Under the pieces are notes generated by a model. The model had not been told where the DNA came from. It made no database searches and saw only the letters and a list, made by a program, of their open reading frames with translations. This document shows, one piece after another, positions 48,701 to 57,484 of a DNA stretch of 64,000 bases. The stretch's first letter is position 1, and every line of letters begins with the position of its first letter. The stretch is taken from NCBI RefSeq assembly GCF_029946515.1, contig NZ_JARZHH010000027.1, positions 62,001-126,000 on the forward strand. Reading direction: 5' to 3'. Position numbers and translations under genes: made by a program. Source of the DNA: Polyangium sp. 6x1. GTDB lineage: Bacteria > Myxococcota_A > Polyangia > Polyangiales > Polyangiaceae.

Positions 48701-51700
48701 GAGCTGCGCGCCCGTCCCCGGATCATACCGCTCGAACGAGAGATGCCCGAGCGCATTCTTCCGCGCGAACGGGAAAAGCCCCTGCTCATCATAAGAGACG
48801 CACGCCGCGCGTTTCCCCTCGAATGCGTCCGTGGCGACCGTCCGGATCACGTTTCCGAAGACATCCCGATTGAAGAGCACGCCGAGCTTCGTCTCCGCGT
48901 CGCCCTCGCTCTCGACCTCGATCCGCTTCAATCGTCCGAGGATGTCATGCTCCTGCCGCGTCGTTCGGCAAGCCGTCTCGTCACCCGCCGTGCTGCACGC
49001 CGTCTCCTCCGCGAGCCGGCCCACGATCCATTTCGATGTATCATTCTCGAAGATGCGCTCGGCATCCTCGACGAGCTCCGCCGTGCTCGCCGGCACGAGC
49101 CCGATCCCGTGATCCCTCCCGATGTACGTCCTCTCCGCGAGTACATCGCCGAACGCATCCACATCGCCGACGACGTGGATGGTATCGCGGATCCGCGTCG
49201 CGGGAGCTGCGCCGCGCATGGCGTCGCGCGCAAAGGACTCCGGCGTCTTGAATGGTGTTTCGTAGGCCCAGAACGATCCTTGCGCGTGCACCTCGCGCCG
49301 GAGGCCGCTTGTCACGAAATAGGACGCGCCTCCGGTCGTCACGACCTTCGCGAGGATCGACGACGACCACGTGACCTCGATCTTATCGTCGGTCTCCGGC
49401 TCCCGCGAAGGCGCCCAGCTCCACGAGCGAATCATGTGAGGCGCGAACGGGAATGCCCGCAAATCCTCGTCCCACGTCGCGACGTCGAACACCTCGGCGA
49501 CGCCGGCCTTCGTGTCGAGGTCATCCACGATCCGCATCCCGAACCCGAGGAAACCACGCCCCAGGCGATGCCATCGTCCATCCCGATACCGCACCCCGAA
49601 CCGCCTCGGCTTCGCCGCGCCTGTATCGATCTCGTACCCCGTCACCACGCGCCGCGGACCGACCACGCAGCGGACCGGGTATTCACACTCGTTGCCCTCG
49701 TCGTACCGCGAAACGTAGGGAAACGCGTCATGCACGAACGACCCCGCGGGCGCGTTGATCGCCACGCTCTCGTCGACGAGCGTGCCATACGAGATCGCCA
49801 CGTTCGGCCGCTGCGGGTTCATTCCATCCATCGCGGAGGCGAGCACATCCGGGAACCGCGCGCGATTGCGGAAGATGCGGAACGTAGATCCAATCGGCAA
49901 GAGCACGTCATGCGCGCCATCCCCGTCCACGTCGAGCACCCGCGGCCCATGTGGATCGGCGAGCTTCACGCCCTCGTCCGTCAAGGCCGCGTCGAACGGG
50001 ATCCCGGCATTCTCCACGGCGAACGTCCCATCCCCCCGCGAGCGCAGGATCCTCCACTGCGACCCGCCTGCCGTCTCCATCGGCATCAAGAGATCCGTCC
50101 GCCCGTCGCCGTCCCAATCGAGCGGCGTCGCGAGCCGGGCGTGTTTCTCCACGGGTACGATCGGATTAGAGAGCGCGACCACGGGTTCGAGGAATCCGTC
50201 TCCCGTATTGAGGAACGTCCGAAACGCGTCGCCCCAGCCCCATTGCACTGCATCAGGCAGGCGGTCGCCGTTCACGTCCACCAGCAACATCGCGCGCTCG
50301 CTCGGCGGAGTAGCCAGCTTCGGATCGGAGAGCGTGACGACGCCGGCCGAATCGAACTTCGCCACCACGTAGCGCGAGAGGTAAAGCGGACTGCTCGACG
50401 ATATCTTCGCCTCCCGCATCAGGAGCTCGGTCGTCCCGTCGCCATCGGCGTCGATCGTGTAGAGCTCGGTGTCACACGGCTGCGTCGAAAGCGCAGGGAG
50501 CGGCTGCTCCGCCGTCTCGAAGCCTTGCGGCGCCCAGCGGTGCAAGGACCATTCGGGAGCAGCGCCGTACCATCGGCATTGCAGCAGATCGACCTTCCCG
50601 TCCCCATTCACGTCCGCGAGGTGGCCCGAGGCATCTTGCGCGTTGACGCCTGCGCCGATATGCTGGATCGAGGGGAAAGGGCGGTCGATGCTCGTTTGAA
50701 GCAGCGAAAACGACTGATCCGGCTCGTGGATCAGAAGCTTCCATATCGGGCCGCGGCCGTAGACGTCATGCAAGAGCAGATCCGCGCGCCCGTCATCGTT
50801 GTAATCGATCGGTGTCGCCGCCTCCGGCTCAGGCACCTTCATGGCCGCGAGGTCTTCCGCGTAGTGCACCCGCTCAGCGCCTATCGTATACGGCTGAAGG
50901 AATGGCTGCGGCGCGCTCGGCCCCGCGTTCACGGACACCATGGCCCGCGTGCGCGGCGTCTCCCCTGAATTCGCGTCCCCCGAAGGCAGATCCATCACCA
51001 CCAGGTCGTCACGCCCGTCCCCCGTGACATCCATCGGCATGACGGACGCCTTCGGCGAGCTCGGCAGGAGCAACGACGTGGGGATATCGTCCAAACCGAG
51101 CTCGGGCGTGTTCCATCCGAACGACAGTGGCGGCTTGCAAACGCCGTCTCCCGCGCACTCCTCCATCGTCGTCAGCAAGAGGCGCCCCGTCGTCGGGCTC
51201 GGCTCCTCGGTGAAGCGGTACTCCCGGACAAGCTTCCCCTCGGCCCACGTGCGGATCCGCAGCAATTGCCGGCTGCTCCGGAACGTTTTTCCCGCCCCGA
51301 AGACGACATGCTGCGCGGACGCCGGCTTCTGCGTGTACACGAAGTCCACACGCCGCGTCCCCGGGACCTCGGGGTGCCCGGTGTATTCGATCGCCTTCGG
51401 CACGATCTCCCCGCCTTCATCGTGATAGGCGTACGCCACGAAATTTCGGCTGCGATCCTCGGCCCGCGTGATCCAGAAGGCCCTCCCGAGCGCGCCGTAC
51501 GTGAGGATCAGCCCCTCCTTCGTGAAGGCCCGGAACTTCGCGCCTTCACGGACCACCTTGACGAAGGTATCGGGGAACGTGCGGAATTCGTCCTCGCTCA
51601 CCTCGACCAGGCGAAGCCCATCCAGGCACAACGCGTCCCCATCATCGTACCGAACCCCGCGGATCTCCCCGTCTTGCGCCACCGTCCGCGGACAACGTGT

Positions 51701-52057
51701 AATCACCGAGAACCCGGCGACCGCAAATCCCACCCCGAGCGGTCCATCTCCCGCCGCGCTGTCGTAGGTGATTGCAAGCTTCGGCTCGACCCCGGCGCGC
51801 CCCGGCGGCACCTCGATCGGGACTTCGTACCGAGCTTCTCCCGCGTTCGTCGTCGAGAAGCGACTTGCCACGCGCCCCGCGGGGGACGTCTGCCCCGCCG
51901 TCAGCGGCGTAGGGAACGGATCGGCGATCTCCTCCGAAGAGGGACACACAGGCCCGAGCTCGAAGGCAACCGGCGGCCCGAGAAGACAGCCGCCTCCGAG
52001 CACGACCCCGATGACCAACAACAGGTGGCCCACCCACGCAACGCCCCTCACCGGCAT
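45707..52057 (-). CDS. Polymorphic toxin: lipoprotein-anchored SpvB/FG-GAP/RHS protein with NucA/NucB DNase C-terminus
   Basis: 2116 residues from the ATG at 52057, which gives a signal peptide with lipobox GVVLGGGC; the open frame upstream only runs through a DNA repeat array. An SpvB-like N-terminal domain (ARYEVPIEVPPGRAGVEP) is followed by FG-GAP/VCBS Asp-rich repeats (DVTGDGRDDLVV, DVNGDGKVDLL), a TcdB-middle-like part and many YD/RHS repeats. The RHS core ends at RLGRFLTPDPF and LRYTDPSGF (about 46700-46600). The last 100 residues match NucA/NucB nucleases: YPTAAAHIADAQRAG, LDEYPPAMFEEGG, DNRGAGG. So it is a DNase effector in an RHS cage, with B- and C-component features of Tc toxins on one chain. 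Confidence 0.92.
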   Translation of the reverse strand: MPVRGVAWVGHLLLVIGVVLGGGCLLGPPVAFELGPVCPSSEEIADPFPTPLTAGQTSPAGRVASRFSTTNAGEARYEVPIEVPPGRAGVEPKLAITYDSAAGDGPLGVGFAVAGFSVITRCPRTVAQDGEIRGVRYDDGDALCLDGLRLVEVSEDEFRTFPDTFVKVVREGAKFRAFTKEGLILTYGALGRAFWITRAEDRSRNFVAYAYHDEGGEIVPKAIEYTGHPEVPGTRRVDFVYTQKPASAQHVVFGAGKTFRSSRQLLRIRTWAEGKLVREYRFTEEPSPTTGRLLLTTMEECAGDGVCKPPLSFGWNTPELGLDDIPTSLLLPSSPKASVMPMDVTGDGRDDLVVMDLPSGDANSGETPRTRAMVSVNAGPSAPQPFLQPYTIGAERVHYAEDLAAMKVPEPEAATPIDYNDDGRADLLLHDVYGRGPIWKLLIHEPDQSFSLLQTSIDRPFPSIQHIGAGVNAQDASGHLADVNGDGKVDLLQCRWYGAAPEWSLHRWAPQGFETAEQPLPALSTQPCDTELYTIDADGDGTTELLMREAKISSSSPLYLSRYVVAKFDSAGVVTLSDPKLATPPSERAMLLVDVNGDRLPDAVQWGWGDAFRTFLNTGDGFLEPVVALSNPIVPVEKHARLATPLDWDGDGRTDLLMPMETAGGSQWRILRSRGDGTFAVENAGIPFDAALTDEGVKLADPHGPRVLDVDGDGAHDVLLPIGSTFRIFRNRARFPDVLASAMDGMNPQRPNVAISYGTLVDESVAINAPAGSFVHDAFPYVSRYDEGNECEYPVRCVVGPRRVVTGYEIDTGAAKPRRFGVRYRDGRWHRLGRGFLGFGMRIVDDLDTKAGVAEVFDVATWDEDLRAFPFAPHMIRSWSWAPSREPETDDKIEVTWSSSILAKVVTTGGASYFVTSGLRREVHAQGSFWAYETPFKTPESFARDAMRGAAPATRIRDTIHVVGDVDAFGDVLAERTYIGRDHGIGLVPASTAELVEDAERIFENDTSKWIVGRLAEETACSTAGDETACRTTRQEHDILGRLKRIEVESEGDAETKLGVLFNRDVFGNVIRTVATDAFEGKRAACVSYDEQGLFPFARKNALGHLSFERYDPGTGAQLAEVDPNALATAWAVDGFGRVTREVRPDGTETVVTRQFVQGRIAITRAAVGWGAETAEIDRLGRTLRTWSSGVSAPGQLAPRVLREVVYDDLGEHVAKEYVADAETAPAATRKYTAYEYDAVGRAKREVSPWCGVTETRYNGATVVTKNARGFVTETTLDSLGRPVRVYDAEKGLTQYEYGPAGPRKVIDPGGAETVFERDGLGRVRFSKDPDRGASETHYNGFGEVRWSKDALGRELHLHHDKLGRLYKRVDQDGETAWVWDLALKGALSEVHSPDGAIERALYDVQKGRVSGTELLIGGETFSVGYSYDAVGRPERVRYPDADGVPFEVELGLDGAGHLNAVRDVVTQGAYWSLSATDGAGRITGEVLGQGITTIRKWFGERDRVATILTTAAGGMTLQDLGYDYDPEQNVRLRRDVRQGKTEHFLHDGLDRLTCASFDAAKSCAREWRYAANGNLERTPEIGSIAYTDPEHVHAATGADGESFGYDAVGNQITRPGHTITYTAFDQPKEFTAKDGAAAVLLDYGGDGMRIRKSTPDAVTIYVGGLYERITRSTGEVEHRYYVHGPERPIAVVTKKAGGVEARYLHVDALGSVDVVTDSLGQNPERTSFDPFGKRRNPVWGDAPAGAGPPGIMLGFTGHEEDEEIGLVHMKGRLFDPRLGRFLTPDPFVTRPWSGQGWNPYSYVLNNPLRYTDPSGFTEVATGEDLSKPVAGELWMPWDHVQVPLDIIRQLSGRDPGEDVGGSAGSGDVTTLGEPVPQRAAAPAAEVEKSGIDIAKEVLRGASERASEVPVELALGMAMNLISPPAASGGYGLPGVQADLDGAGGRIADGLNQGNPLYAVSIDVIKGVDAGKQGDYEALGRAGMGVVATVVVTVITLKAGAKGPSTKTGPVKDIVVQRSKYPTAAAHIADAQRAGYPSVLTINRAGAKANRAAAQAGRPKVAGMDLDEYPPAMFEEGGRGASVRPIPLRDNRGAGGCIRAGCAGLPDGTQVRIVVE

Positions 52058-52112
52058 CCCTCCCCTTCCTATGCGACCAAGAGAGCCGGGCCGGGAAACG
52101 TTGTCAAGCTCG

Positions 52113-52470
52113 CTTGCGTGGGCGCAAAAGCGCCGATCCACGCTGCGAGGCATGCCTTGCACCGGTGCAAATCGGGAGCCCGCGTCCCGAGGACCGTCTT
52201 GCACCGACGCAAGAGCCCCGAACACATCACGAGGCGTGCCTTGCACCGGCGCAAGACCCCTCAAATACGCGGCACGACGCCTCTTGCGTGCACGCAAGCA
52301 ACATGAAGCGCTCGCCTTGCGCCCCCTTGCACGCACGCAAGCGCGCCCATCCATCCGTCTTCGCGCTTCTTGCTCGCAGGCGAGGCTCGCGATGCAACCA
52401 CGCCGAATGCCTTTGCGTCGACGCAGCCCCCTCCCCCAAGCCGCTCACCCTCGATTTGCACGGAGGCGCC
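52113..52470. repeat. Array of nine 16-bp imperfect palindromes at 42-43-bp period
   Basis: Units start at 52113, 52156, 52198, 52240, 52283, 52326, 52369, 52412 and 52455. Best ones: CTTGCACCGGTGCAAA, CTTGCACCGACGCAAG, CTTGCACCGGCGCAAG, CTTGCGTGCACGCAAG, CTTGCACGCACGCAAG; the last three units decay. Arms change together (CAC/GTG, CGT/ACG), so symmetry is kept while sequence varies. The bases after some units also agree (GGCATGCCTCG and GGCACGCCTCG, minus strand). It fills the 52058-52554 gap between the divergent toxin and hypothetical genes. Same design as 25707-25980. Confidence 0.82.
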
Positions 52471-52554
52471 CCCCACCGTGCTCACATGCCACGCGCCGCT
52501 TGACACGCGCGCGGACGCACCAGTAAGGTGCCGCACCCCCGGAGGACACATTCA

Positions 52555-53271
52555 ATGCAAGGCCCGACCATGAATACGCCGGTCTCCAAGTGCCTCGACC
52601 TGGCCGCGTATTCCGCGCGTATGCTCGGCAAGTTCACGAACCTGCCCGCGCTCATCGCCCTCGGGGCCGAGATGACGGCCGCCGCCGCCGAGCTCAGCGC
52701 GGCGCAAGCCGCCTACGAGAAGGCCGTGACGGATATCCTGCCGATGCGCGTCGACGTGAAATACGAAAACTATGTCTCCGATCGTCGCATCCGCGTCACC
52801 CAGCAAAAAGCCGAAATCGCCGATGGCAAGCGCGGCGGCCGCATCGCCGGGATCGTCTTCCCCGAAGGCTCCGCGCCGATCACTCGCCTCGTAGGCGCCT
52901 CGCAGGTCCAGGCCATGGTCGATCTCGAAGGCCGACTCAAGTCGGCACAGGACCTCTGGTCCGACGCCAGCGCCGAGAAGGAGGCCATCGGCCAGCACCG
53001 CGAGCAATACGACAAGGCCCTGACGGCTCGCAAAAACGCTGGCCAGAACGCGCGGGACATGCGCGCTGCGCGCAACGCGGCCAAGGACAAGTTCCTCCAC
53101 AAATACGCCGAGATCATGAGCCGCGTCGAGGCCGAGTTCCCGAAAGACCGCGCCACGCAGGACCTCTTTTTCGACGAGGTCCGCACCAAATCGTCCCTCG
53201 CCACCGCCGACACGAGCACCGGCGACGAGGCGGACGACGAGGGCGTCGAGGGCGAAACCAGCGGCGGGTGA
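52555..53271 (+). CDS. Hypothetical coiled-coil protein
   Basis: 238 residues from the ATG at 52555, with GGAGG 9 bp upstream. Long Ala/Glu/Lys-rich helices (TAAAAELSAAQAAYEKAV, VDLEGRLKSAQDLWSDASAEKEAIGQHREQYD) flank a short basic segment (VSDRRIRVTQQKAEIADG, KRGGRIAG). The C-terminal 25 residues are very acidic. No signal peptide, no known domain. It could be a structural or DNA-associated protein. Its promoter must lie within or next to the palindrome array, so the array might control it. Confidence 0.7.
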   Translation: MQGPTMNTPVSKCLDLAAYSARMLGKFTNLPALIALGAEMTAAAAELSAAQAAYEKAVTDILPMRVDVKYENYVSDRRIRVTQQKAEIADGKRGGRIAGIVFPEGSAPITRLVGASQVQAMVDLEGRLKSAQDLWSDASAEKEAIGQHREQYDKALTARKNAGQNARDMRAARNAAKDKFLHKYAEIMSRVEAEFPKDRATQDLFFDEVRTKSSLATADTSTGDEADDEGVEGETSGG

Positions 53272-53289
53272 CGCACGCCTCCTCGCGCT

Positions 53290-56200
53290 TCAATGCAGCG
53301 TGCAGGCCATCCGGACGAACGATCCGCCGTCGCCCCATTCCATCGCGTGCGCCGTTTTCTTCGCGAAATGGGCGGTCACGAACCCAAACGGAAGCGGACC
53401 GTCCGCCTGCTCCTCCTCTTCGAGGCTGACGTCGACGCTCTCGATGCACGCCGAGCCCTTGTCGACACGGACCTCGTAATACACCGCGTGGATCCGCGCG
53501 TCCGCCGACTTCACGCCGTCGACATCGAGGAGAATGCCCTCATTTCCCTCCCGGAGACGAAACAGCATCCCCGGTGCGCCTGGACGACAGGTCGGCATGG
53601 CCCAGAACCCACCACGCCTCGGAGGTCGGTGCATGATCCATCCGTGCAACGGAAGAGGCGAGACCGTATTCGCGCGCGCGCCGAGCTGTAGCGCCTGCGC
53701 AGCGGCCCACCCACTGCCATCGAGGAGGACCGGTAGCTCCTTGCTCCCGGGAATCCCCGCCTCGGCCACGTTATGCGGTCCGTGCAAGGGGGCGACGTTC
53801 TGCAGCGAGCCGTCCGCCATCCATGCGAACAGGTATTGCCCGGTATTTCCCACGACCGGATCGTCGTCGTTCGGCCCCAACGTCGCCGTCAAGAAGCTCC
53901 CGTCGGGGTGCTTGCGGAGCCGCGTCGTGCGAGCTGATTTCCCCGGGGTCCCGAGGACCAGATCATACACGAGGCGATCGCCTTCCCCATGAGATACGAC
54001 GAAGAGCGTACGGTTCCCTCGGCGGACGACGGCATGCAGGTCGGGAAGCAATGGGACGCCGGGGGGCGCCGGCACGGTCCACGTATCCACTTTCCCCGTG
54101 GTCTCGTGCGGATCAATGGCCTGGAGCGACCATCGCTCTGCCTTTTCCCCGTCGGAGGACGCGAACGACTCCAGCCGTCCGGCAACGACGTTGGCGTCTT
54201 TCGTGACCACGACCTCCTCGATGTGCCGGTGATCGACGGTCGGGACCCCTCCGCTCGCGGCGTCGTACATGGCCTGGCGCGCGCTCGCATCCCATAACGG
54301 GGGCGCCGCGCCGATGCGGCCGCGACGCGCGCACGAGAGCGTCCGAATCGTCGGCATCATTTCGCTCGGTTTGGGAAGAACGGCGAGCGGTGGGCCCGCT
54401 GGCGGCGGTGGATCGGAGGGATAAGGAGCTGCCGGCCCCCATCCGACACGGAGCCAGCGCAGCATGGCAATCCCGGATTCACTCGGCATGGCGACGAGCG
54501 TTGCATTTTTATGCACTGGATCCTTGGGCAGCGGGCCGGCGTTGAACCACGACGCTCCGGCATCGGGGGAGAGGAGCATGTTGTCCCCGAGGATCACCCC
54601 ATGCCCCCGGCGAAATCGGGCACTGTGCGCGGACAGCGGTGTCACCGTCGCCGGCCCGGAGAGCGGCTGACGGACATGAACGATCTCCCCATTCAGGGAC
54701 ACCATGGCATGCAAAGCTCCGCCTTCGTCCTGCTCGATGGAGCCGAGCACCTCCGTCGGTCCCTGGGCTCCCTCGGGAAACGAGAGCGGCGGGAGCGCCT
54801 CGGGCTTCGTCGATCGGGAAAACAGCTCGAATCGCGTCTCGGGAATCGGCACTCCGGATGGCTGGTCCACGTGGGTGCCGGTGATGCCCTTCAGGTGGAC
54901 GATGGTCCCGTCCTCCAGCGCGCCGACGCCCTCCAGAAGCCCGGTGCCTTCCTCGTAAAGGTCCGGCTTCGGACGAACCGGCTCGATGTCCCCCTCGGGC
55001 CCGGACGCGCACAAAACGACGGGGGCCTCCTCCGCCTCGGCGGATGCGTCCTTCGCCCGCGGGGGCGCGCAATGACCGTAGAAGACGAGGGCGCCGCGAG
55101 GCCGCTGAATGACCTCGTGCGCATACGTCCGGGAGATCTTCGGCATCTCGGCGCGCCGCAGGGCGAGCGGGCCCTTCAAACGGAACGCGGCCGTCTCGAC
55201 GCGGTCGAGATCCATGGGGCAAAAGACGAGCCCTCGATCCGGCAAATGCGCGGCGCGGCAAGCCATGATGTCGTGCCACTGGGGATCCGCCAGCGTGTCC
55301 TTCTGGAGATTCGCCGGATTCCACGCGACCTCCAGGGCCGCGCCCGTCCTCGGATCCACGCGGGCGGCCATGCGATTCACCGCGATGAAGACGCCCCCGC
55401 GCGGGTCGGGGCTGCCATCCCGAATGGCGAGCTCGATCGGATCGGTTTCCGTCGCTTCGATCCACGCGAGCGTGGGGTTCGTCGGGGTCATGCCGACGAA
55501 CCTGCGCGCGAATGCGCCGACGCGATGGCCCGCGAAATCGATGGGGGCGCGGAAGTCGCCGCGGACGGCCTCGATTCGATCCCCGCGCCGCCCGAGGTCG
55601 AAGTCGTACACCCGCTCCTCGGGTTTGTCGGCGTCGGGCACTTGAAATGTCTTGCCGCCGTCGCGCGTCATGGCCAGGCCTATCGATTCGAACACGACGG
55701 CCCCTTCGTCCATCGATCGAAACAGGATGTCTTTCGGCGGGACGTCGGGCCACCCCGCGAGGGTCCTCCTCGCGCCGGTCTCCACGTCGAGCAGCAGGGC
55801 GGGCGCGCCGCTGCCCTCCGAATCCCACACGGCCACGAAGCCGGGCCCCGCGCCGACCTTCGAGATCTCGTTGACGGGCCCGTCACGAAACTCCTCGACG
55901 AGCACACGGGGCTCGCCCAAGGGATCGTCGAAGCGATAGAGCGCCTGGCTGTTGTACCCGACGAGGCGGAGCCCTCGCGGCGTCGGTACCGCGAGCATAT
56001 CGTCGAGCGGCTCGGGCGTGAGGACCTTTTCGTCGAGGATCGAGCCATCGGCACGAATGAGCGCGCGACGGCCCCCCATCAGCACGAGCGTCCCTTCTGG
56101 CAAGGCGAGGATCACGCGCGTCGCCCGGCCCGTGCGTACCCAGCGCGCTTCCGGCTCCGCGGGGGCATTTCCGCGCGGCACCGACGGCGCGTCGTGCAGC

Positions 56201-56298
56201 GGCGTGGACGACGCCGTCGCCTTGGGCCGCGCGGCCTGTGCGCAGGACGCACCCAGCACGACGAGCGCGGTGAGCACGAAGGCGCGGCGAAGGATCAC
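53290..56298 (-). CDS. Large lipoprotein, probable beta-propeller, function unknown
   Basis: 1002 residues. Signal peptide with lipobox VLGASC (Cys19) and an Ala/Pro/Thr linker. The mature part repeats a WD40/sialidase-like strand pattern: TRDGGKTFQVPDADKP (BNR-like, S/TxDxGxxW family variant), LSPDAGASWFNAGPLPK, ADGSILDEKVL. No catalytic tryptophan-rich or metalloprotease motif is seen. Such proteins are likely outer-membrane or surface anchored. Converges with the coiled-coil gene across 18 bp. Confidence 0.75.
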   Translation of the reverse strand: MILRRAFVLTALVVLGASCAQAARPKATASSTPLHDAPSVPRGNAPAEPEARWVRTGRATRVILALPEGTLVLMGGRRALIRADGSILDEKVLTPEPLDDMLAVPTPRGLRLVGYNSQALYRFDDPLGEPRVLVEEFRDGPVNEISKVGAGPGFVAVWDSEGSGAPALLLDVETGARRTLAGWPDVPPKDILFRSMDEGAVVFESIGLAMTRDGGKTFQVPDADKPEERVYDFDLGRRGDRIEAVRGDFRAPIDFAGHRVGAFARRFVGMTPTNPTLAWIEATETDPIELAIRDGSPDPRGGVFIAVNRMAARVDPRTGAALEVAWNPANLQKDTLADPQWHDIMACRAAHLPDRGLVFCPMDLDRVETAAFRLKGPLALRRAEMPKISRTYAHEVIQRPRGALVFYGHCAPPRAKDASAEAEEAPVVLCASGPEGDIEPVRPKPDLYEEGTGLLEGVGALEDGTIVHLKGITGTHVDQPSGVPIPETRFELFSRSTKPEALPPLSFPEGAQGPTEVLGSIEQDEGGALHAMVSLNGEIVHVRQPLSGPATVTPLSAHSARFRRGHGVILGDNMLLSPDAGASWFNAGPLPKDPVHKNATLVAMPSESGIAMLRWLRVGWGPAAPYPSDPPPPAGPPLAVLPKPSEMMPTIRTLSCARRGRIGAAPPLWDASARQAMYDAASGGVPTVDHRHIEEVVVTKDANVVAGRLESFASSDGEKAERWSLQAIDPHETTGKVDTWTVPAPPGVPLLPDLHAVVRRGNRTLFVVSHGEGDRLVYDLVLGTPGKSARTTRLRKHPDGSFLTATLGPNDDDPVVGNTGQYLFAWMADGSLQNVAPLHGPHNVAEAGIPGSKELPVLLDGSGWAAAQALQLGARANTVSPLPLHGWIMHRPPRRGGFWAMPTCRPGAPGMLFRLREGNEGILLDVDGVKSADARIHAVYYEVRVDKGSACIESVDVSLEEEEQADGPLPFGFVTAHFAKKTAHAMEWGDGGSFVRMACTLH

Positions 56299-56399
56299 GG
56301 CGCGGACGTTAGCGTCGCGGGTGTGTCATGTAAAGCTCACGCGCCGCGCTTGCCGGGCGCGTCAGCGAAATGGGAAGGAGCCGCGCCGCTCCCCCGCCC

Positions 56400-56675
56400 T
56401 TACTTCTTCCCGAGCTTCTTCTTCAGCGCCGAAAGCTCCGCGTCGATCTCCGACGCGGCCTTCTTCCGGTCCTTTTCGGCCTGCTTCGCCGCGGCCGCGC
56501 GCGCCTTCTCCTCGGCGAGCGCGCGCTTCTGCGCTTCCTTCGCCGCCGCCTCGCGCTCCTTCGCCGTCGGCTCCCGCGTCGCTTCTTCGACCTTCTCCAC
56601 GGCCTCTTCGAACAGCGCCTTGCCCGCGCTGAACCCGAATCCGTGCACGATCGCGTCCGCGAGCCGCTTGATCAC
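56400..56675 (-). CDS. Small coiled-coil protein downstream of the DUF6065-like gene
   Basis: 91 residues from a GTG that overlaps the upstream stop (GTGA) and follows a GGGGAAGAA site. The first 25 residues (KRLADAIVHGFGFSAGKALFEEAVE) are amphipathic; the rest is charged helix (AKEREAAAKEAQKRALAEEKARAAAAKQAEKDRKK) ending in LSALKKKLGKK. No known family. The coupling suggests that it works with the preceding protein, perhaps as a binding partner. Confidence 0.68.
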   Translation of the reverse strand: MIKRLADAIVHGFGFSAGKALFEEAVEKVEEATREPTAKEREAAAKEAQKRALAEEKARAAAAKQAEKDRKKAASEIDAELSALKKKLGKK

Positions 56676-57436
56676 GGCTTCTTCCCCTTCTTCCACGCCT
56701 TCAGCGCGAGCTTGCGCTGGTGGTCCCTCGCCACCGTCCCGTCCGGCCCGCGGCCGTGCACGTAGTCTTTTTGCCACGCCGCCTGGTTCGCGCTCGAGCC
56801 CTCGACCGGCAGCTCCTTGATGAATTGCGTGCGGCTGTTCCGCCATTCGAGGTAACTCTTCGCGACCTCCGGATCGTCGTAGAGCCCGCGCAGCTCCGGC
56901 TCGAACGATTCGAGCTCGCCGCGGCGCATCGGCACGATCATCGCGATGGGCTCGCCCCGCTTCCACGTCACCGGATGCTGCGCCCGCGTGAGCTGCCAGT
57001 TCATCGTGAACGTCGCGGTGGTCCAGTCCGTCTCGACGAGCCCGTCGAGCGGGTAGGCGCCGTCCTTCGGCATGTTCGCAGGGCCCCGGACGAGCAAGTT
57101 GTACCCGGGCGGCGTGCGGAACAGGAACGGAATGGTGAACGTGAGGATCCCGTGCCCGAAATGGCTCATCGCCAGGTACGGCTCGGGGCCCTCGATGTTC
57201 TCGATGCACACGCTCTTCAGGGAGTCCGTGCCGTCCCAGATGGCCCGCACCGTGTGCGGCGACAGGACGAGCCAGCCGGCCTGGTTCGCGATGAGCAACG
57301 GCAGGCACCGGTTCGCGAACGCGTCCCGCGTATCGTTCATCCATTCGCGCTGGATGGGCCCGGGGACGAGCTCGGGCGGCTCTCCGGTGCTGGTGTGGTA
57401 GGCGAGGAAGGGGAGCTTTTGGGACTTCTCGGACAT
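56672..57436 (-). CDS. DUF6065-like protein
   Basis: 254 residues from the ATG at 57436; a TTG 21 bp upstream is less likely. IQREWMNDTRDAFANRCLPLLIANQAGW, TFTIPFLFRTPPGYNLLVRGPANMPKDG and LVETDWTTATFTMNWQLTR fit the DUF6065 family, uncharacterised cytoplasmic proteins often found near oxygenase or peptide-tailoring genes. GEPIAMIVPMRRGELESFE completes the pattern. No metal motif can be assigned with confidence. Followed by a coupled 91-residue coiled-coil protein. Confidence 0.75.
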   Translation of the reverse strand: MSEKSQKLPFLAYHTSTGEPPELVPGPIQREWMNDTRDAFANRCLPLLIANQAGWLVLSPHTVRAIWDGTDSLKSVCIENIEGPEPYLAMSHFGHGILTFTIPFLFRTPPGYNLLVRGPANMPKDGAYPLDGLVETDWTTATFTMNWQLTRAQHPVTWKRGEPIAMIVPMRRGELESFEPELRGLYDDPEVAKSYLEWRNSRTQFIKELPVEGSSANQAAWQKDYVHGRGPDGTVARDHQRKLALKAWKKGKKP

Positions 57437-57484
57437 CGGCCGGGACGATCCTAGCAAAGCTCCCCGGCCCGTGGCGACGAAAAT

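Noticed and set aside
52058..52354. N-terminal extension of the RHS protein with 14-residue repeats (LAPVQGTPRD type)
   Set aside because: It is a translation of the palindrome array; the ATG at 52057 gives a proper lipoprotein signal peptide.
52113..52470. Regularly spaced repeats as a CRISPR array (also 25707-25980)
   Set aside because: Repeat units are only 16 bp and differ from each other, spacers are partly similar, and no cas gene is in the window.
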